Source: Pseudomonadales bacterium (GTDB lineage Bacteria; Pseudomonadota; Gammaproteobacteria; Pseudomonadales; Halieaceae). Taken from it: a stretch of 64,000 nucleotides of DNA. A model generated the notes under the pieces. That model was not told where the DNA came from, did no database searches, and saw nothing but the letters and a program-made list of their open reading frames with translations. A program made the position numbers and the translations under genes. Of the stretch, positions 53,330 through 61,703 are shown piece after piece (position 1 is the stretch's first letter; every line of letters begins with the position of its first letter). The stretch is taken from the NCBI GenBank assembly GCA_024234855.1, contig JACKNN010000004.1, forward strand, positions 248,001 through 312,000, given 5' to 3'.

Positions 53330-54562
53330 ATGCTGCATACCCTGAAAATTTCCACGACTGATCTGGAAGTAGGCATGTTTGTCAGCGGCCTGGATCGGCC
53401 GTGGCTGGAAACACCTTTTATGATGCAGGGCTTCTGCCTGGAGAGCGCGGAAGAGATAGACCGTGTGCGCAACTATTGCAGCCACGTCTTCGTCGATTTT
53501 GCCAAGAGCCGCAACAAGGACCACCCCCTGCTCAAGCGGGTGCGCACCGTCAGCACTGCCATTCCAATACAGGATATTTTCCCGGGGCGCCCCCTTAAAA
53601 CCTACCCCACCACCAGTGCGTGGAAAGACGAAAGCGCCCAGGCCTGGCTGGTACTGGATTCCCTCGTGGATGATGTCGGCGCCATATTCCAGCGCGTCAG
53701 CGAGGGTGGCTCGCTCAACGTCATCCGCCTGAAAAAATCGGTCGAGCCCGTGGTCGAGAGCATGAGCCGTAATCCGGACGCCTGCATCTGGCTCGCCCGA
53801 CTCAAGCAGCACGACCAGTACGCCTACCAGCACTCCCTCAGCGCGAGTATCTGGGCGGTCGCGCTGGGCCGCCAGTTGGGCCTGCCCAGGCACGATCTGC
53901 GCTCGCTGGCGATCGGCTGCATGCTGATGGATGTCGGCAAGCTGCGGGTCGAGGCGAGCCTGCTGCAGGCCGCGCGACCGCTGACGCAGGAGGAGGCTGA
54001 CCGGATGCGCGACCACGTCTTCCACGGAGTAAAGATTGTCAGGGAGAGCGGGATGATGAACCAGGATGTGGTTGACATCGTGGAGCATCATCACGAGCGC
54101 TACGACGGCTCCGGTTATCCGCAGGGTCTGAGCGGCGACAAGATACCGGCCATGGCGCGCATTGCGGCCATTGTTGATACCTACGATGCCGTCACCAGCA
54201 ATCGCAGCCACGCGGCCGCCATCTCCCCGTCCGATGCAATCAAGCTGCTGTACCGCTCTCGCAATATCGAATTCCAGGCGGAGCTGGTAGAGGTATTCAT
54301 CCAGGCGGTCGGGATCTATCCGGCGGGCACCATCGTGGAACTGACATCCGGCGAGGTCGGGGTGGTCGTGTCAGAGTGCCGCACCCGGCGTCTCAAACCC
54401 AAAATCTTACTGCTGCTGGACAAGCGCAAATACCGCCGCCCCGAACCCAAACTGGTTGATCTCAGTGAGGATGCCTCCGACCCCGACGCCCCCCCCCTGG
54501 CCATCGCCAGAAGCCTCGAACCGGGCTCTTACGATATCGACCTGTCGGAACTGCGGGTATAG
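53330..54562 (+). CDS. HD-GYP-domain protein with degenerate HD (DUF3391 N-terminus)
   Basis: 410 residues from ATG 53330. The N-terminal DUF3391-like domain (about 1-100) opens KISTTDLEVGMFVSGLDRPW. The C-terminal domain (about 155-360) keeps YQHSLS (His168), HVFHGVKIV and VEHHHERYDGSGYPQG, but the HD pair reads CMLMDVGKL (Met200-Asp201) where HD is expected. HD-GYP proteins hydrolyse c-di-GMP. Loss of the metal-binding histidine may mean weakened activity or a sensing role. Confidence 0.85.
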   Translation: MLHTLKISTTDLEVGMFVSGLDRPWLETPFMMQGFCLESAEEIDRVRNYCSHVFVDFAKSRNKDHPLLKRVRTVSTAIPIQDIFPGRPLKTYPTTSAWKDESAQAWLVLDSLVDDVGAIFQRVSEGGSLNVIRLKKSVEPVVESMSRNPDACIWLARLKQHDQYAYQHSLSASIWAVALGRQLGLPRHDLRSLAIGCMLMDVGKLRVEASLLQAARPLTQEEADRMRDHVFHGVKIVRESGMMNQDVVDIVEHHHERYDGSGYPQGLSGDKIPAMARIAAIVDTYDAVTSNRSHAAAISPSDAIKLLYRSRNIEFQAELVEVFIQAVGIYPAGTIVELTSGEVGVVVSECRTRRLKPKILLLLDKRKYRRPEPKLVDLSEDASDPDAPPLAIARSLEPGSYDIDLSELRV

Positions 54563-54566
54563 CTTC

Positions 54567-55961
54567 CTAGCGGGACGCCAGCTCTATCATCCCCACGGCA
54601 ATCTCGATCGATTTTTCATAGCTGGCTATGCCCACATACTCGTCGGTGCCGTGAATGGAGGTGGTCTGGCTGGTGGCCATTTCCACGCCGTGAAACCGGT
54701 ACTGATTGTCGACCAGGTCGACATAGTGGCGGGTGTCTGTGGTGGCGGTCAGCAGCGATGGCACCACCACGGCCTCCGGATAAACCCGTTCGACAGCCGC
54801 CTTGATCACGGCAAAGCCGCTGCCCACATGGTCGGCGACGCGTGGCAGGTTTTCCCACTCCTCGTAGCTGATTTCTACCTGGGGGTCGTCCACCACCCCG
54901 GTGATATAGCTCACGATTCCGGCGGGCGTATCGCCCGGCAACAGGCGAAAATTGACAACGGCCACCGCGCGCTGGGGAACCACGTTCTCCTTCACGCCGG
55001 CATTGAACATGGTCAACGCGGTGGTGGTTCGCACGAAGGGCGTGGTCGAGCGCTCCTGCGCCATCCTGCGCGCGACCAGGCCATCCGTCAGCCAGAGGTT
55101 TTCAAACACCATGCGCTCAGGCTGCGCCATCTGTGGTGCCAGTGCCTCGAACATCGCGACCACCGGCGGCGTCAACCGCGGCGGGAAGGGGCTGGCCTCG
55201 ATACGGGCAAGGGCATTGGCCAGGCGGCCAATGGTACTCACAGCAGGCGGATTGGAAGAGTGCCCACCCTCCCCGGTGGCCTGCAGCGTCAAGGTCAGGT
55301 AGCCCTTCTCCGCGATATTCACCATCGCCAGGGTCACGCCGGCGAGCAGGGGATTATCCGAGACCAGCATGCCGCCCTCGTCCACCATCCAGGCAAAGTG
55401 CAGCCCCAGTTCCCGCATACGGGCGGCCAGTGCCGCGGCGCCGCCGTGGCCGCTGATCTCCTCATCGTGGCCGAAGGCGAACACAACGCTCCGCTGCGGC
55501 GCAAAGCCCTGCGCCAGCAGTCTTTCGACCGCCTCCAGCAGGCCCATCAGGCCGATCTTGTCATCCAGGGTGCCGCGGCCATAGATCCGCCCATCCGCCA
55601 CCACCCCGCTGAAGGCCGGGTGCTGCCAGTCCTGTTCTGTACCCGGCTCCACCGGCACCACGTCCATATGGGCGGTGAACAGCACCGGGGGCAGCGCGGC
55701 GTCACTGCCCGGCCAGCGCAGCAACAGGCTGTAGTCGTTGACCGTCTCCACCTGCAGTTCACTGAAAACCCGTGGGAACGACTGCCGCAGGAACTGGTGA
55801 AACCGGATGAACTCGGCGTAATCAATCTGGCTGTGATCCTGGTAGCTGATGGTCTCGAAACGCACCGCCTCTCCCAGCCGCTCGGCGGGAGAGGCGGCGG
55901 CAGCACCAATCCACAGTGTGAGCAGGAGCAGTGCCAGTAGAGATGCGGGGCTGCGGGGCAT
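54567..55961 (-). CDS. exported M20-family peptidase (carboxypeptidase S/PM20D1-like)
   Basis: 464 residues from the ATG at 55961 (GTG 55991 is an alternative). Signal peptide (LLALLLLTLWIGAAAA). Metal-binding LFTAHMDVVPV and YGRGTLDDKIGLMGLLEAVE, catalytic-glutamate region FAFGHDEEISGHGGAAALAA, and GEGGHSSNPP dimer-face His follow M20 order. Probably zinc exopeptidase or N-acyl-amino-acid hydrolase in the periplasm. Convergent with the HD-GYP gene. Confidence 0.92.
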   Translation of the reverse strand: MPRSPASLLALLLLTLWIGAAAASPAERLGEAVRFETISYQDHSQIDYAEFIRFHQFLRQSFPRVFSELQVETVNDYSLLLRWPGSDAALPPVLFTAHMDVVPVEPGTEQDWQHPAFSGVVADGRIYGRGTLDDKIGLMGLLEAVERLLAQGFAPQRSVVFAFGHDEEISGHGGAAALAARMRELGLHFAWMVDEGGMLVSDNPLLAGVTLAMVNIAEKGYLTLTLQATGEGGHSSNPPAVSTIGRLANALARIEASPFPPRLTPPVVAMFEALAPQMAQPERMVFENLWLTDGLVARRMAQERSTTPFVRTTTALTMFNAGVKENVVPQRAVAVVNFRLLPGDTPAGIVSYITGVVDDPQVEISYEEWENLPRVADHVGSGFAVIKAAVERVYPEAVVVPSLLTATTDTRHYVDLVDNQYRFHGVEMATSQTTSIHGTDEYVGIASYEKSIEIAVGMIELASR

Positions 55962-55994
55962 GAGGAATCTCCGGTTGCGGCTGGTTTGCACGAT

Positions 55995-56489
55995 TTACAA
56001 CTGGCGCGGAAATAAGCTGAACTCAATCAGCGCACAACCTTGCCGTATGTCCCGCCAGCGGTCAATCTGCAGTGCGAGTTCAAGGTATCCCGCTGTCGGC
56101 AGATTGGCCAGCCCATCGTCACACGCCAGGGTGTTGGCCAGGTCGGTGAGCGCGGGGTTGTGGCCGATGATGAATACAGCCGACTGCTCGTCATCCCTGC
56201 CCCGCAACCATTCGAACAAATCCTCAGCGGAGAATGTGTAGAGGTCCTCATCGGTGCGGTGGTCCATCTCGGCCAGCGCAGGCCAGCCGTCACACACACC
56301 ATCCAGGGTGAGCTGCGCCCGTCGCGCCGGGCTCGCATCGACAGCCATAGGCGCCATTCGCTGCGCCAGTGCCTCGCCCATGCGTGGCGCATCCCGTTTA
56401 CCGCGTTTGTTCAGGCCGCGCTCACGGTCGGGCTGCCCGGGGTTGTCCCAGGAAGACTTGGCGTGGCGCAGGAGGTGCAGGGTTTTCAT
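55995..56489 (-). CDS. sixA: phosphohistidine phosphatase SixA
   Basis: 164 residues from ATG 56489 (GGGGAG six bases upstream). Histidine-phosphatase superfamily: the catalytic RHAK in LLRHAKSSWDNPGQPDRERG, and the second His in VFIIGHNPALTDLAN. SixA removes phosphate from histidine-phosphorylated proteins, chiefly in the PTS-Ntr. 33 bp upstream of the M20 gene on the same strand. Confidence 0.93.
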   Translation of the reverse strand: MKTLHLLRHAKSSWDNPGQPDRERGLNKRGKRDAPRMGEALAQRMAPMAVDASPARRAQLTLDGVCDGWPALAEMDHRTDEDLYTFSAEDLFEWLRGRDDEQSAVFIIGHNPALTDLANTLACDDGLANLPTAGYLELALQIDRWRDIRQGCALIEFSLFPRQL

Positions 56490-56981
56490 GGGCGGCTCCC
56501 CGGTTGCAAGTCCAAACGCCCGGTAGAATATCAGTTGACGCGCCGGAGAACTCCCCATTAATACACTCGATATCTCGCAGTCGTGCTGTTCCTGCTGCCT
56601 CGCTCACCGCGAAAGACCGGGGCGGTGACGGCCCAGGCGGATGCGCATCACGGTGGCAATTCATTCGCCGGAGAGAGCCGCTCAAAAAATAACCAGCCAA
56701 AGCAATTTTCCCGCACCTCCTTGCGTTTGGTTTTCAACCTCGCTAGAGTCAAACCGTTCTAAGTGGTAACTGTACCAGGTCGTTTTACTTACCCAGGTGG
56801 TTGGTAGCACGGGCGAGTGGCCTCCATGAAAGCCCTACGGGAAATCTGGAGATCCAATGCTGAGACGCGAAACAGTAGCGCCAACTTATCGACAGATCGC
56901 CCCGCGCGAACTGCCTGTAACCGCTTTATTTCACGATTTCCCCACCTGTCACCCGACACTGCCCGCACGGGGAACCGCCAT
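56490..56981. other. 492-bp region upstream of nuoA
   Basis: Holds the sixA upstream sequence and the nuo promoter/leader. An open frame beginning 56817 runs into nuoA but its first 55 residues have no complex I homology. No tRNA or other gene seen. Confidence 0.6.
56721..56749 (+). promoter_or_regulatory. candidate nuo operon promoter
   Basis: TTGCGT (56721-56726) and TAGAGT (56744-56749) with a 17-base spacer, about 230 bp upstream of nuoA, implying a long untranslated leader. Weak -35 match. Confidence 0.4.
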
Positions 56982-56984
56982 TTG
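56969..56984 (+). promoter_or_regulatory. ribosome binding site deciding the TTG start of nuoA
   Basis: GGGGA at 56969-56973 stands eight bases before TTG at 56982. The following residues (NEAATSLWPFVVY) match the expected NuoA N-terminus, whereas all upstream in-frame starts add unrelated sequence. Confidence 0.7.
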
Positions 56985-57401
56985 AACGAGGCGGCGACAT
57001 CCCTGTGGCCTTTCGTGGTCTACTTCATTGCGGTACTGCTGCTGGTGGCCACCATGCTCGGGCTGTCCTATATGCTGGGACAGCGGCGGGCTAACGCGGC
57101 AACCAATATGCCCTTCGAGTCCGGTGTACTGTCGGTGGGCTCGCCGCAGATTCACATGGCGGTGGAGTTTTACCTTGTCGCCATCTTCTTTGTGATCTTC
57201 GACCTTGAAACGGTGTTTATCTTCGCCTGGGCGGTCGCCTTTTTCGAGCTCGGCTGGGAGGGATTCGCCGCCGTGTTTGTCTTCGTGCTCATACTCGGTG
57301 TCGCTCTCATCTACGAACTCAGCACCGGCGCGCTTGACTGGGGCCTCAAGACCCGCACCGGCAAACCGCAGGAAACGCCACACCCGGAGGTGCAGCGCTG
57401 A
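56982..57401 (+). CDS. nuoA: NADH-quinone oxidoreductase subunit A
   Basis: 139 residues from TTG 56982. Three transmembrane helices with the signature loop MPFESGVLSVGSPQIHMAVE and FYLVAIFFVIFDLETVFIFAW. NuoA is a small membrane-arm subunit near the quinone site. The stop overlaps the nuoB start by one base. First gene of the rightward nuo operon. Confidence 0.95.
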   Translation: MNEAATSLWPFVVYFIAVLLLVATMLGLSYMLGQRRANAATNMPFESGVLSVGSPQIHMAVEFYLVAIFFVIFDLETVFIFAWAVAFFELGWEGFAAVFVFVLILGVALIYELSTGALDWGLKTRTGKPQETPHPEVQR

Positions 57402-58048
57402 TGGAGTGGAGCCTGAGCAAACCCGGCGACGTAATAGCCAGTTCCGCTCCGGGCAGTTCCCGGGACAGCGTTGAGGAACAGGTGCGGCGCAACGTATTCT
57501 TCGCCCGGCTGGAAGACCTGGTCGCCTGGGGTCGTGCCCATTCGCTGTGGCCGTTCAATTTCGGACTGTCGTGCTGTTATGTAGAGATGGCCACCTCCTT
57601 TACCAGCCGCCACGACATCGCGCGATTCGGCTCTGAAGTCATTCGCGCCACCCCGCGCCAGGCCGACCTCATGGTCATTTCCGGCACCGTGTTTCGCAAG
57701 ATGGCGCCGGTGGTGCAGCACCTTTACGACCAACTGCTGGAGCCGCGCTGGATTATCTCCATGGGCTCCTGTGCCAACTCCGGCGGCATGTACGATATCT
57801 ACAGCGTGGTACAGGGCGTGGACAAGTTTATTCCCGTGGACGTGTACGTCCCCGGTTGCCCGCCCCGGCCCGAAGCGCTGATGCAGGGCTTGGTGATGCT
57901 GCAGGAGGCCATCGAACATGAGCGTCGCCCGCTGAGCTGGGTCGCGGGCGACCAGCGTATTGTCAAACCGGCGTTTCCCGCCCGGCGCGATGAGCTACAG
58001 TCACAACGCAACCGGGCCGCGCAGTTGCGCAGTCCCGACGAAGTGTGA
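57401..58048 (+). CDS. nuoB: NADH-quinone oxidoreductase subunit B
   Basis: 215 residues. Binds cluster N2, the last [4Fe-4S] before quinone. Cysteines: the adjacent pair in GLSCCYVEM, then MGSCANSGG and VPGCPPRPEALM. DIARFGSEVIRATPRQADLM is also conserved. The C-terminal about 35 residues are a variable tail. Confidence 0.97.
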   Translation: MEWSLSKPGDVIASSAPGSSRDSVEEQVRRNVFFARLEDLVAWGRAHSLWPFNFGLSCCYVEMATSFTSRHDIARFGSEVIRATPRQADLMVISGTVFRKMAPVVQHLYDQLLEPRWIISMGSCANSGGMYDIYSVVQGVDKFIPVDVYVPGCPPRPEALMQGLVMLQEAIEHERRPLSWVAGDQRIVKPAFPARRDELQSQRNRAAQLRSPDEV

Positions 58049-58127
58049 GGTATCGCTGGACACAGTTTTAGACACGGCAAACGCGGTCACTACATAACAA
58101 CGAGGCAGGACCAGCCCGGAGACATGC

Positions 58128-59876
58128 ATGCAGCAGGCGCAGGTGACGAGCACAGGCGGCACGGTAGGCGATTTGTTTAATCGCTTCGGCGCGCCGGCGT
58201 TCGTGCTGCAGCCCACACCGGACAACATGCCGACTTTGTGGGTAGACCGCGACCGGATTCTCGACGTGCTGTCTTACCTCAAGCCCCGGTTTCCCATGCT
58301 GCTTGACCTGTTCGGCATGGACGAACGCCTGCGCGAGCACAAACCGGCAGCTGCCGCTGATTTCACCGTGGTCTATCACCTGCTCAATATTGCGGATCGC
58401 GAAGAAATTCGCCTCAAGGTCGCGGCAGCCGACGCGGATACCAGTGTTCCCTCCGCCGTGCAGATCTGGCCCAACGCCAACTGGTACGAACGCGAAGCCT
58501 GGGACATGTACGGCATCACCTTCCCGGGCCATCCCAACTTGCGCCGTATCCTGTTACCCCCCACCTGGCAGGGCCACGCCCTGCGCAAGGACCACCCCGC
58601 CAGGGCCACCGAGATGGAACCCTTCAGCCTCGATGCCGAAAAGCAGGAAGCGGAGCAGCAGGCCCTGCTGTTCAAGCCCGAGGAGTGGGGCATGGCCCGC
58701 GCCACCGCCGATACGGAGTTTATGTTCCTCAACCTGGGGCCCAACCACCCCTCGGTGCACGGCGTCTTTCGCATTGCGTTGCAACTGGACGGGGAAGTGG
58801 TTGTCGATGCCGTGCCGGATATTGGCTACCACCACCGCGGTGCCGAGAAAATGGCTGAGCGCCAGACCTGGCACTCCTTTATACCCTACACCGATCGCAT
58901 CGATTACCTTGGCGGCGTGATGAATAATCTCGCCTATGTGATGGCGGTGGAAACGCTGGCGGGGATCAAGGTGCCGGATCGCGCCAGGGTGATTCGCATC
59001 ATGCTGGCCGAGTTATTTCGCGTGTCCAGCCACCTGGTGTTTTACGGCACCTTCGCCCAGGACGTGGGCCAGATGTCACCGGTATTTTACATGTTCGCCG
59101 ACCGCGAACGCCTGTTCGGTATCATCGAGGCCATTACCGGCGGGCGCATGCACCCGGCCTGGTTCCGCATCGGCGGTGTCGCCCAGGACCTGCCGCGCGG
59201 CTGGGATCGGCTGGTGCGGGAATTCATCGACAGCATGCCGGCACGCCTGGACCACTACCAGGTGATGGCCATGGATAACAGCATCCTCAAGCAGCGCACC
59301 GTGGACATCGGCAGCTACAGTACCAGGGAGGCGCTGGAATGGGGTATCACCGGCCCCTCACTGCGGGCGACGGGGATGGACTTCGACCTGCGCCGCGATC
59401 GCCCTTACGGCGGCTACGACCAGTTCGAGTTCGAGGTGCCCATCGGCCACAAGGGCGACAGCTACGACCGGGCGGTGGTGCGGGTAGAGGAGATACGGCA
59501 GAGCCTGCGCATCATCCGCCAGTGCCTGGACAATATGCCGGAAGGGCCCTACAAGAGCGATCACCGCCTGACCACTCCGCCGCCCAAGGAACACACGCTG
59601 CAGGACATTGAAACCCTGATTCACCACTTTCTCAATGTGAGCTGGGGGCCGGTGATCCCGGCGGGAGAGGCCTCCTTCCCGATCGAGGCTACCAAGGGCA
59701 TCAACAGTTACCACCTGGTGAGCGATGGCGGCACCACCTCCTACCGCACCCGCATTCGCACGCCCTCCTTCCCGGCGCTGCAACAGATACCCCTGATCAG
59801 CCGGGGCCTGATGATTCCGGATCTGATCGCGATCATCGCCAGCATCGATTTCGTCATGGCGGATGTGGACCGGTGA
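58128..59876 (+). CDS. nuoC: NADH-quinone oxidoreductase subunits C and D (fused)
   Basis: 582 residues; the single frame fuses NuoC (about 1-185; ERGAWDMYGITF-like REAWDMYGITFPGHPNLRRI) and NuoD (about 190-582; LGPNHPSVHGVFRIALQLDG, GYHHRGAEKMAERQ), as in E. coli NuoCD. NuoD shapes the quinone pocket. A 79-bp gap after nuoB holds a CGGAG ribosome binding site. Full length (E. coli about 600). Confidence 0.96.
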   Translation: MQQAQVTSTGGTVGDLFNRFGAPAFVLQPTPDNMPTLWVDRDRILDVLSYLKPRFPMLLDLFGMDERLREHKPAAAADFTVVYHLLNIADREEIRLKVAAADADTSVPSAVQIWPNANWYEREAWDMYGITFPGHPNLRRILLPPTWQGHALRKDHPARATEMEPFSLDAEKQEAEQQALLFKPEEWGMARATADTEFMFLNLGPNHPSVHGVFRIALQLDGEVVVDAVPDIGYHHRGAEKMAERQTWHSFIPYTDRIDYLGGVMNNLAYVMAVETLAGIKVPDRARVIRIMLAELFRVSSHLVFYGTFAQDVGQMSPVFYMFADRERLFGIIEAITGGRMHPAWFRIGGVAQDLPRGWDRLVREFIDSMPARLDHYQVMAMDNSILKQRTVDIGSYSTREALEWGITGPSLRATGMDFDLRRDRPYGGYDQFEFEVPIGHKGDSYDRAVVRVEEIRQSLRIIRQCLDNMPEGPYKSDHRLTTPPPKEHTLQDIETLIHHFLNVSWGPVIPAGEASFPIEATKGINSYHLVSDGGTTSYRTRIRTPSFPALQQIPLISRGLMIPDLIAIIASIDFVMADVDR

Positions 59877-59880
59877 TGTC

Positions 59881-60408
59881 ATGAGCGATCGGAATAGCTC
59901 GGCAACAATCCCGCTTCTGGACGACACGGAGACGACGCTGAGCGCCGCCGAGATCGCCGGGATCGACGCGGAGATTGCGCACGCTCCCTACCGCTCCGCG
60001 GTCGCCATCGACGCCCTGAAAATCGTCCAGGCTCACCGCGGCTGGGTGTCGGACGAAAGCCTGCGGGCCATCGCCCGCCACCTGCACATGTCCGCCGCGG
60101 AACTGGACGGCATCGCCACCTTCTACAACCTGATATTTCGCCGACCCGTGGGGGAAAAGGTGATTTTGCTGTGCAACAGCATCAGCTGCTGGATCAAGGG
60201 CTGCGAGGGACTGCAACAGCAGATCACGCAGCAACTGGGAATAGGACTGGGCGAAACTACCGGCGACAACCGCTACACGCTGTTGCCGGTCACCTGCCTG
60301 GGCGCCTGCGACAAGGCGCCGGTGCTGATGGTGGGAGAGGACCTGCACGAGGACGTCGATGCGCAAACCCTGCGGCAACTGTTCGACAACAGCGGAGGTG
60401 GCGCATGA
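59881..60408 (+). CDS. nuoE: NADH-quinone oxidoreductase subunit E
   Basis: 175 residues from ATG 59881, four bases after the nuoCD stop. Thioredoxin-like [2Fe-2S] subunit of the dehydrogenase arm: cysteines in LCNSISCWIKG and VTCLGACDKAPVLM. Ser/Trp instead of the more usual CTGTPC-type spacing matches the E. coli SISCW form. Overlaps nuoF by four bases. Confidence 0.95.
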   Translation: MSDRNSSATIPLLDDTETTLSAAEIAGIDAEIAHAPYRSAVAIDALKIVQAHRGWVSDESLRAIARHLHMSAAELDGIATFYNLIFRRPVGEKVILLCNSISCWIKGCEGLQQQITQQLGIGLGETTGDNRYTLLPVTCLGACDKAPVLMVGEDLHEDVDAQTLRQLFDNSGGGA

Positions 60409-61703
60409 GCCTGGACCTGCCGCTCACCCGCAATGTGCGCCCCGATAGATCGCCCACGGGCTTCGCTGCCTACGAGGCCAACGGCGGCTATCGGGGCCTG
60501 AAGGCGGCCATCGGCAAACTGGCGCCTGCCGAGTGCCTGCAGATCATCAAGGATTCCAACCTGCGCGGTCGCGGCGGTGCCGGCTTTCCCACCGGCATGA
60601 AGTGGAGCTTCGTGCCCATGGACGGCGCCTCACCGGGCCACAAGTACCTCATCTGCAACGCCGACGAGATGGAACCGGGCACGTTTAAGGATCGCCTGCT
60701 ACTGGAGTGCGATCCCCACCAGCTGATCGAGGGCATGATCTGCGCCGCCTATACCATACAGGCGGACGTGGCCTATATTTTTATCCGCGCGGAATACCAC
60801 AAGGCGGCAAAACTGCTGCGCGAAGCTATCGCAGTGTGCTACGACAAGGGCTACCTGGGGAGCGCCATCCTGGGCTCCGGCTACAACCTTGAAATGCAGG
60901 TTCACAGCAGCGCCGGCCGCTATATCTGCGGCGAGGAAACCGCGTTGATCAGCTCGCTGGAAGGCAAGCGCGCCAACCCCCGGGCCAAGCCCCCCTTCCC
61001 ACAGGTCAGTGGGCTGTGGGGGCGACCCACCATCGTCAACAACGTCGAGACGCTGTGTAACATCCACCATATCATCGAACGCGGTGCCGACTGGTTCCAG
61101 TCGCTTGGCCTGACGGAAGACGCGGGCACCAAGCTCTACGGCGTCAGCGGTCGGGTGAAAAAGCCGGGCTGCTGGGAACTGCCGATAGGCACGCCCATCC
61201 GCGAGATTATCGAGGAGTATGCCGGCGGCATGGCGGACGGATACCAACTGCGGGGTTTCCTGCCTGGCGGCGGCTCCACCGACTTCCTCACCCCGGAGCA
61301 CCTCGACCTGGCGATGGACTACGGCACCATCGGCAAGGCGGGCAGCCGTATGGGCACCGGCACCATGATTATTCTCGACGACCGGACCTGCCCTGTGGGT
61401 TTCGTCAAAAACCTGATGGAGTTTTTCGCCCGGGAATCCTGCGGGTTCTGCACGCCCTGTCGCGACGGCCTGCCCTGGTCTGCCCAGGTGCTGGACGATA
61501 TCGAGCACGGCCGCGGCCGGCCCGAGGACATGGATACCCTGGCGCGCCAGGTGACCTTTATCGGCGCCATCGGCAACACCCACTGCGCCCTGGCCCCCGG
61601 TGCAATGGAGCCCCTGCAAAGCGCCCTGAAATATTTCCGCGAGGACTTCGAGCGCCATATCAGCGGCGGCGCCTGCCCCTTCCGCGACGGGGGCGCGCGC
61701 TGA
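60405..61703 (+). CDS. nuoF: NADH-quinone oxidoreductase subunit F
   Basis: 432 residues from the ATG within the nuoE stop (ATGA). NADH- and FMN-binding subunit: LRGRGGAGFPTGMKWSFVP, CNADEMEPGTFKDR, YICGEETALISSLEGKR, and the N3 [4Fe-4S] ligands in ESCGFCTPCRDGLPW with the fourth Cys in NTHCALAPGA. Confidence 0.97.
   Translation: MSLDLPLTRNVRPDRSPTGFAAYEANGGYRGLKAAIGKLAPAECLQIIKDSNLRGRGGAGFPTGMKWSFVPMDGASPGHKYLICNADEMEPGTFKDRLLLECDPHQLIEGMICAAYTIQADVAYIFIRAEYHKAAKLLREAIAVCYDKGYLGSAILGSGYNLEMQVHSSAGRYICGEETALISSLEGKRANPRAKPPFPQVSGLWGRPTIVNNVETLCNIHHIIERGADWFQSLGLTEDAGTKLYGVSGRVKKPGCWELPIGTPIREIIEEYAGGMADGYQLRGFLPGGGSTDFLTPEHLDLAMDYGTIGKAGSRMGTGTMIILDDRTCPVGFVKNLMEFFARESCGFCTPCRDGLPWSAQVLDDIEHGRGRPEDMDTLARQVTFIGAIGNTHCALAPGAMEPLQSALKYFREDFERHISGGACPFRDGGAR

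Noticed and set aside
56817..56981. N-terminal extension of NuoA
   Set aside because: The 55 residues lack complex I similarity and hydrophobicity, and a ribosome binding site precedes the internal TTG start.
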